A DNA stretch of 64,000 nt from positions 124,001-188,000 of the forward strand of contig CAJTUM010000002.1 of NCBI GenBank assembly GCA_910579575.1. Reading direction: 5' to 3'. This document shows, one piece after another, positions 58,948-64,000 of this stretch. The notes beneath the pieces are model-generated. The model saw only the letters and a program-made list of their open reading frames with translations, did not search any database and was not told where the DNA came from. The stretch is from an uncultured Eubacteriales bacterium. Lineage in GTDB: Bacteria; Bacillota; Clostridia; Oscillospirales; Butyricicoccaceae. Positions within the stretch are counted from its first letter, which is position 1. Each line of letters starts with the position of its first letter. Made by a program: the position numbers and the translations under genes.

Positions 58948-59988
58948 ATGACGCTCAACCAAAAAGTCCGCGTGATGGTGGTGGACGATTCCCTGGTCGC
59001 CCGCAATATGATTATCCGGGGGCTTTCCGCTCACCCTCGCATTGAGGTAATTGGGTTTGCTATCAATGCGTTAGACGCGAGAAACAAGCTGGCCAAGCTG
59101 AACCCAGACGTCGTCACCATGGATGTGGAGATGCCCGGCATCAGCGGGCTGGATTTTTTGAAACAATATCTGCCGACGCATCCGCTTCCCGTTGTGTTGG
59201 TTTCTTCTTTGAATCTGAAGGTTTTCGACGCGCTTGCCGTCGGCGCGGTGGATTTTGTCCGCAAGCCCGAAGGGCAGTCCAGCGTGCCTTCCTTCATTGC
59301 AGACCTGACCCAGCGGGTGCTGACAGCCGCTCACGCCAAAGTGCGCCTGGCTCCAGCCAAAGCCCCTGTCGCCAAGGAGGGGGTTCCCCCGCTTCTGGGC
59401 GCCGCGCCGGGTCTCAACAATGTAATCGTGGGCCTAGGCGCCTCCACCGGCGGCACAGAAGCCACTTTGGCTGTGATGAAGCGCCTGCCCGCCGATATCC
59501 CGCCCATGGTCATTGTGCAGCATATGCCGCCAGGTTTTACGAAGATGTATGCCGAGAGGCTGGATCGCCTGTGCGCCATGGAGGTGCGGGAGGCCAAAAG
59601 CGGAGACGAGCTTCGCCGGGGCCTGGCGCTGGTGGCGCCCGCCGATTTGCAGTGCCGGGTGGTCCGAGTCGGGAACCGCTATACCGTCTCTTGTATGCCG
59701 GGCGAAAAAGTTAGCGGCCACCGGCCTTCGGTAGACGCTTTGTTTCACTCTATGTCCGACGTGGTGTCCTGCAAAATGGTGGGCATTATCATGACGGGCA
59801 TGGGCCAGGACGGCGCCGCCGGTCTGCTGGCCATGCGCCAGAAGGGCGCCTTTACCATCGGGCAGGACAAAGAATCTTCGGTGGTTTACGGAATGCCCGG
59901 CGTGGCCTTTAAAATCGGCGCAGTGATGGTGCAGGCTTCCTGCGACAACATGGCCGCGGCGCTGCTGCGCCACCTGAAAACCCTGTGA
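58948..59988 (+). CDS. cheB: protein-glutamate methylesterase CheB
   Basis: CheB demethylates receptors and is activated by CheA. The 346-residue protein has a receiver domain with Asp13/Asp14 and phosphorylated Asp59 (VVTMDVEMPGISG). After a linker comes the esterase domain with catalytic triad Ser166 (GASTGGTEA), His192 (IVQHMPPGFT) and Asp288 (MTGMGQDGAAGL). The start has AAAGGAGG 11 bases upstream. It closes the che operon ahead of a strong terminator. Confidence 0.97.
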   Translation: MTLNQKVRVMVVDDSLVARNMIIRGLSAHPRIEVIGFAINALDARNKLAKLNPDVVTMDVEMPGISGLDFLKQYLPTHPLPVVLVSSLNLKVFDALAVGAVDFVRKPEGQSSVPSFIADLTQRVLTAAHAKVRLAPAKAPVAKEGVPPLLGAAPGLNNVIVGLGASTGGTEATLAVMKRLPADIPPMVIVQHMPPGFTKMYAERLDRLCAMEVREAKSGDELRRGLALVAPADLQCRVVRVGNRYTVSCMPGEKVSGHRPSVDALFHSMSDVVSCKMVGIIMTGMGQDGAAGLLAMRQKGAFTIGQDKESSVVYGMPGVAFKIGAVMVQASCDNMAAALLRHLKTL

Positions 59989-60034
59989 CGCGCAGGCGAC
60001 GGACTCGACTCCGTTTTTGAACAATTTGTTACCG

Positions 60035-60070
60035 AATCCCGGCCTTTTGCAAAAGAAGGCTGGGATTTTT
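60035..60070 (+). terminator. intrinsic terminator after cheB
   Basis: A 12-bp stem with one G-U pair (60035-60046 with 60056-60067) is followed by a T-run ending at 60070. It separates cheB from flgM. Confidence 0.85.
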
Positions 60071-60114
60071 GCTGTCAAACCACGCCGGATGAAAAAGAAA
60101 TGCCGCCGCCTTTC

Positions 60115-60141
60115 TTATTTTTCACCCGAATAGGCCGATAT
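60115..60141 (+). promoter_or_regulatory. sigma-28 (FliA)-type promoter of flgM
   Basis: GCCGATAT (60134-60141) is a perfect SigD -10 box. The -35 position 15 bases upstream reads TTAT, a weak match. The transcription start would be near 60148, about 45 bases before flgM. This would give the usual FliA-FlgM feedback. Confidence 0.6.
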
Positions 60142-60191
60142 AATTATTGAACGCTTCCCATTGGACGTTTAGGAAAAGGATGTGAGATATA

Positions 60192-60509
60192 GTGCTGACT
60201 TCTTCTGGTTACGGTGCAATTTCCTCTGTCGCGCCGACAAAAAAAACCTATCGCGCCAATATCGAGCGCGAGAACCGCGCCCAGGCCAACCCGGGCCACA
60301 ACAATTACGACAGCGTCACTCTATCCGCCGTATCCACCAAAGAAAGCCGTTTTCACATGGAAGCCGTCAGCCGGCTGGCCCAGGAAGTGCGAACGGCCAC
60401 CACCACTGGCGATATTCAAACGTTGAAACAACAGGTGGCTTTGGGGCAATATACGCCGGACCCGATGGCGATCGCCGCTCGGATTCTGTTTTTAGGGGAG
60501 GGCGAATAA
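60192..60509 (+). CDS. flgM: anti-sigma-28 factor FlgM
   Basis: FlgM binds and inhibits FliA until exported through the finished hook. The 105-residue protein is polar and disordered in its first half. It has the conserved sigma-binding C-terminal part (YDSVTLSAVST, then MEAVSRLAQEVRT, TLKQQVALGQYTPDPMAIAA, RILF). The start is GTG with AAAAGGA 11 bases upstream. FlgN follows directly after the stop. It is somewhat longer at the N terminus than typical FlgM (about 90). Confidence 0.92.
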   Translation: MLTSSGYGAISSVAPTKKTYRANIERENRAQANPGHNNYDSVTLSAVSTKESRFHMEAVSRLAQEVRTATTTGDIQTLKQQVALGQYTPDPMAIAARILFLGEGE

Positions 60510-60983
60510 ATGGAAACCCCTCATCAAGCCTATTTGGCGCTGCTGAACGAACTGAGCTCCAGCTTGGATCAGCTCAGCCAGCTGGCCCGGCAGAAGACTC
60601 AGGCTGTTCAAAGAGACGATTTGATCGGGCTGGACGAAGCTCTCAAGCAGGAACAGGCGATGACGCTGAGTCTGCGGGGTCTGGAGCAAAAGCGGCTGAA
60701 GGCCGTCTCTCAGCTGGATCTGGAGGGCTCTTCCCTCTCTTCGCTGGCCAGCCGCTACCCAGACGCCATGCAGATTCAGGCCAGACAAACTGCCGAAAAG
60801 CTGCTGCGCAGTTACCAGGAATACCGCTGCGCCGCCGAAGTGGCCCGCAACACGCTGGAGCTCAACCTGCATGAGATCGAAAAAATCATTGCAGCCTCCG
60901 GCGTGGATACGGCGGGAAGTCCGGGTTACGCCGCCCCGGTCCCCGAGCCTCCCAAACGGATGAAAACAGATTTCCGGGCCTGA
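60510..60983 (+). CDS. flgN: flagellar export chaperone FlgN
   Basis: FlgN is the chaperone for FlgK and FlgL. The 157-residue protein is a helical bundle (LNELSSSLDQLSQLARQKTQ, then DDLIGLDEALKQEQAMTLSL), with the family-type Leu/Gln pattern and a Pro-rich C-terminal tail. Its ATG directly follows the flgM stop, and GGGGAGGG lies 8-15 bases upstream inside flgM. It is between flgM and flgK, the standard order in Firmicutes. Confidence 0.88.
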   Translation: METPHQAYLALLNELSSSLDQLSQLARQKTQAVQRDDLIGLDEALKQEQAMTLSLRGLEQKRLKAVSQLDLEGSSLSSLASRYPDAMQIQARQTAEKLLRSYQEYRCAAEVARNTLELNLHEIEKIIAASGVDTAGSPGYAAPVPEPPKRMKTDFRA

Positions 60984-61047
60984 AAATCGCCCGGCTCTCT
61001 TTGTCAATTTTTATTTACCTGATCGATATATTAAGGAGTTTTATCAT

Positions 61048-64000
61048 ATGAGTATCGGTACGTTTGGAACCTTTACCACTGCCCGATTGGGCATTTACGC
61101 CGCCCAACAGGGCCTGAGCGTGGTGGGTAACAATATCGCCAATATCAATACCACCGGCTACACCCGCCAGGTGCTGGACCAGGTGAGCCTGTCCGTCGGC
61201 GGCAGCGATCTTTACCGCTCCCAATTTGACGCCAAGGTGGGAAGCGGCGCTTTGGTGCGCAGCATCAACCAAATCCGGGACCCTTATTTGGACATCCGTT
61301 ACCGGACGGAAATGGCCAGCGTAGGCGCTATGGACAAAAAGCTCTCCGGCCTCAACGACATTGCCGCCATTCTGGACGAAATCGGCAAGGGCGAAAATAA
61401 GGGCGACGGTCTGCTTTACGCACAATTCCAAAAATTATCCGAAGCTCTGCGGTCTCTGGGCAGCAGCGCCGGCTCTCAATCCAACGATACGCTGGCAAAA
61501 TCCGCCGCCGAGGCCTTGACCACCCTGTTTCACACATATGCAGACAAGCTGGAAACGCTGCAAAAAAACACAGAGACTGGCTTCAAGCAGGATTTGACTA
61601 AGACAAACGAAATCCTTATCAATATCCGAGATTTGAACGAATCCATCCGCAACAGTGAAATTTACGGCGACCGAGCCCTGGAGCTGCGGGACGAACGAAA
61701 CCGCCTGATCGACGAGCTGTCCCAATATATGAAAATCGACGTCACCTACAGCGAGGAGGACATCGGCGCAGGCAAGATGGTGGAAAAGCTGACCATCCGC
61801 CTGGGCAACGCCAACCCGGACCCCACGGTGGAATCGGACAGCGCCATTCTGGTGGACGGCATCTATGCCACTCAACTGGAAATGCCCGAGAGCTTCCCCA
61901 AATTGAACCCTGATTTTGACTCCACAAAAGCATCCAACGACACAGATAACGCCCGCTATCTGGACGAAAACGGCGCCCCCACCAACGACGCTCTTAAAGC
62001 CGAGCAAATCCCCAACGACAATTACAGTCTGTCTCTGACCAAGCTTCTGGACGCCAAGGGCCGAGAGTGGCTCAACAGCTCCACCGTTCAGAAGCCTATT
62101 ACGCCTGCTCAGGCTGGCACAAACGCCCAATATACCATTGATCTCACCAAAACCGGTTCCTTTGTCGCAGGCGATAAAATCACCATGGGTTCCCAAGAAT
62201 TTATCGTTGGCCGAGGCGAACTTTCTTTGGATATCGCCAACGACCCCGCACAGCTGGCAAATTTCCTGGCAGGTAAAATCAACGGCAGACAAAACAAGGA
62301 TTACACGGTCACTGCCAACAACGGCAAATTGGAGCTTATCGCCAAAAACCCCGGCGCGGTAGGCAGTCAAGGGCCTAACGCGCCCAAAGATTTGCTGGCT
62401 GTCACGGTTGAGATGGCAAACCGCACGACGCCGACCCTGAGCTTCCGCAACCCGATTTTGACAACCCCAGGCGTCAATGGGGATCCTACAGCCACTCCGC
62501 CTGTAGCCGCTGTGGCTGCGGTCTATACCATGGCCCTCAACAGCTCTAAAAACTGGAGAGACGGCGATACGTTCGACATTGGCGGCCAGACCTTTACTGT
62601 GGGAACCGGCGCCGGCCAGATTTCGGAGGCGGACGCCAACGACCCCGAAAAAATGGCGCAATTCCTGGCTGGCCAGCTGACTGACGCCGATTACACTATT
62701 ACGGCTAACGGCAGCAATTTGGTATTCACTGCAAATACTGCCGGCGCGGCCGCCAACGATGCGTCGCCCGCCAAGCCGGCCAACGCTACCGTTACCATGC
62801 CCGCCCGTACAGCGCCGACAGTAAGTTTTGGCGCGCCCCAGCAAACCGACGCTGGCTCCGACGCCACATTTAATCCCACAACTCCTCCGAACGACACCGA
62901 CGAAACGACCTATAAAGTCACCCAACAGCAAATCAACGGTCAGTGGTATGAAGTGACTACGGCGATTTATCACACCCAGCCTATCAATCTGGACGACAAC
63001 GACCTGTATGGCTCTCTGCAAGCCTCTCGAGAGCTGCTGACGGAAGCAGGCGAATTTTCCAGTCAGGATACCATCGACAACGTGGATGAAAGCGCCGCCA
63101 TCAAGCGGGGCATCCCCTATTACCGAAAGTCCTTGGATCTGCTGGCCCGGCAGTTCGCCCAACAATACAACAGCCTGAACAACGGCCATCTTGTGGATGA
63201 AAACGGAAACTATTTGCAGGCGACAGGCAAAAAGGACGACAAGGGCAACCCCATTTATGAAAAGCTGCCCGAGCTTACAATTAAATATTATGTAGACGCC
63301 GACGGCAATTATCTGGGCGTGGACCAAACCGCCGCTGGAGCAAACGCCACAGAAGTCACCGCCACGCTGAACAAAAACATGACGGATAACGAGACGAAAG
63401 CCTTTAACGACCAGTTCCCCAAAGGCGTTACCGACGCCGACGGCAATACCTATACCGCCGATTCGATCAAAGATTATCTGGATCAAAACGGCGTGCAGCC
63501 GGACGATGTGGGCAATCTGTTCAGCAACCAAGGCGATACCAACGACGCCTCCAATATCACCGCCGCCAATATCTCCGTTTCTTTGGGCTGGTCCAAAGGC
63601 GACACCCATATTGTCACCAGCTACATGAAGCCTTTTGGCGAGGTGGAAAACACCACCCAGAGCGAAAACGTCAGCCACATGATCAGCATGATCGACAAAC
63701 CTCTGGAATACAACCCCCAAGATCTGGACCCGGACGCCGCCAGCACCCATCTTTTCAAAGGCTCCTTCAACGATATGATGGATAATATGTGCTCTGTCCT
63801 GGGCAACGACCGGCGCAGCACCAACGTGATGCTCAACACCTATTACGCCTCCGCTGTGGAGCTGGACACCGGCCGGGATTCTATTTCCGGCGTGGACCTG
63901 AACGACGAGGCTATGAATATGATACAATACCAGAAAGCCTATTCCGCCGCCTGCCGCCTGATGACCGCCATCGACGAGACGCTGGACCGGCTGATTAACA
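61048..64000 (+). CDS. flgK: hook-associated protein FlgK (HAP1), enlarged, 3' end outside window
   Basis: FlgK joins hook and filament. The frame is open from ATG 61048 (AAGGAG 9 bases upstream) through the last base, giving at least 984 residues against 450-650 in most FlgK. The N terminus has ARLGIYAAQQGLSVVGNNIA and NINTTGYTRQ. The end has MNMIQYQKAYSAACRLMTAI and DETLDRLIN, so only a few residues are missing. The exposed middle has two similar ~120-residue inserts (near residues 355-475 and 490-600), each with GD-x-[FI]-x-[IM]-G-x-[EQ]-[FT] and a FLAG[KQ] segment, like insertion domains in flagellin-type proteins. Confidence 0.95.
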   Translation, partial: MSIGTFGTFTTARLGIYAAQQGLSVVGNNIANINTTGYTRQVLDQVSLSVGGSDLYRSQFDAKVGSGALVRSINQIRDPYLDIRYRTEMASVGAMDKKLSGLNDIAAILDEIGKGENKGDGLLYAQFQKLSEALRSLGSSAGSQSNDTLAKSAAEALTTLFHTYADKLETLQKNTETGFKQDLTKTNEILINIRDLNESIRNSEIYGDRALELRDERNRLIDELSQYMKIDVTYSEEDIGAGKMVEKLTIRLGNANPDPTVESDSAILVDGIYATQLEMPESFPKLNPDFDSTKASNDTDNARYLDENGAPTNDALKAEQIPNDNYSLSLTKLLDAKGREWLNSSTVQKPITPAQAGTNAQYTIDLTKTGSFVAGDKITMGSQEFIVGRGELSLDIANDPAQLANFLAGKINGRQNKDYTVTANNGKLELIAKNPGAVGSQGPNAPKDLLAVTVEMANRTTPTLSFRNPILTTPGVNGDPTATPPVAAVAAVYTMALNSSKNWRDGDTFDIGGQTFTVGTGAGQISEADANDPEKMAQFLAGQLTDADYTITANGSNLVFTANTAGAAANDASPAKPANATVTMPARTAPTVSFGAPQQTDAGSDATFNPTTPPNDTDETTYKVTQQQINGQWYEVTTAIYHTQPINLDDNDLYGSLQASRELLTEAGEFSSQDTIDNVDESAAIKRGIPYYRKSLDLLARQFAQQYNSLNNGHLVDENGNYLQATGKKDDKGNPIYEKLPELTIKYYVDADGNYLGVDQTAAGANATEVTATLNKNMTDNETKAFNDQFPKGVTDADGNTYTADSIKDYLDQNGVQPDDVGNLFSNQGDTNDASNITAANISVSLGWSKGDTHIVTSYMKPFGEVENTTQSENVSHMISMIDKPLEYNPQDLDPDAASTHLFKGSFNDMMDNMCSVLGNDRRSTNVMLNTYYASAVELDTGRDSISGVDLNDEAMNMIQYQKAYSAACRLMTAIDETLDRLIN

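Noticed and set aside
61435..63927. An 830-codon open frame on the minus strand
   Set aside because: It lies antisense to flgK, which has a ribosome site, clear family motifs at both ends and an uninterrupted frame. The antisense frame has no recognisable motif and arises from the GC-rich codon bias.
1..64000. tRNA, rRNA, insertion sequences or prophage genes
   Set aside because: No tRNA-like cloverleaf, rRNA segment, transposase, integrase or flanking duplicated site was recognised by eye anywhere in the window.

Overview
The window is a chromosomal segment of a GC-rich, Gram-positive-type bacterium, most likely a motile member of the Clostridia (Oscillospirales/Ruminococcaceae-like). The evidence is the gene set and order: flgB-flgC-fliE-fliF-fliG-fliH-fliI-fliJ-fliK-flgD-TIGR02530-flgE-flbD-motAB-fliM-fliY-cheY-fliOPQR-flhB-flhA-fliA. 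CheV, CheC, CheD, FliY, FlbD and SLH-domain surface proteins also fit Firmicutes, as do strong AGGAGG ribosome sites with many TTG starts. Family assignments come from reading the sequence; no database search was possible.

Layout. Positions 1-3437 hold accessory genes on the plus strand: the end of a GH5 cellulase, a DUF1963 protein, a small membrane protein that seems to start at ACG, and a lone ClpB-D2-like AAA+ unfoldase. Positions 3445-9325 on the minus strand hold a lipoprotein, an FtsA-like ATPase, a chemoreceptor and an FtsE-like ABC ATPase. A membrane-anchored C39-like peptidase (9483-10430, plus) follows, then the filament-cap operon fliD-fliS-(fliT-like) on the minus strand behind a sigma-28-type promoter. 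A divergent plus-strand pair encodes a ParA/Soj ATPase and a ComFB-domain protein.

Positions 16003-42747 (minus) are a nearly gapless array of 31 genes read from flgB to an EAL-HDOD protein. It covers basal body, switch, export gate, stator, hook, sigma-28 and CheC/CheD/CheV. Its 600-bp leader (42748-43350) holds two candidate sigma-A promoters and, between them, a segment that can fold as a 1:2/3:4 versus 2:3 attenuator. Positions 43351-55390 (minus) encode two PilZ proteins, two very large SLH surface proteins, a FliK-like protein and an FlhB-C-terminal-like protein (YlqG/YlqH type). Positions 55487-59988 (plus) are cheA-cheW-cheR-cheB behind a sigma-28-type promoter. Positions 60192-64000 (plus) are flgM-flgN-flgK, also behind a sigma-28-type -10 box, with flgK cut by the window edge.

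How it works together. The large operon would build the hook-basal body and make FliA. FlgM would hold FliA until the hook is finished. FliA would then read the fliD, cheA and flgM promoters, which share a (G)[CT]CGATA[AT] -10 box. Phosphatases (CheC, FliY), CheD, CheV and CheB/CheR give a Bacillus-type chemotaxis circuit. Two PilZ proteins, a degenerate EAL-HDOD protein and ComFB suggest second-messenger control. fliL, flhF and flhG are missing from their usual places, and no flagellin gene is in the window.
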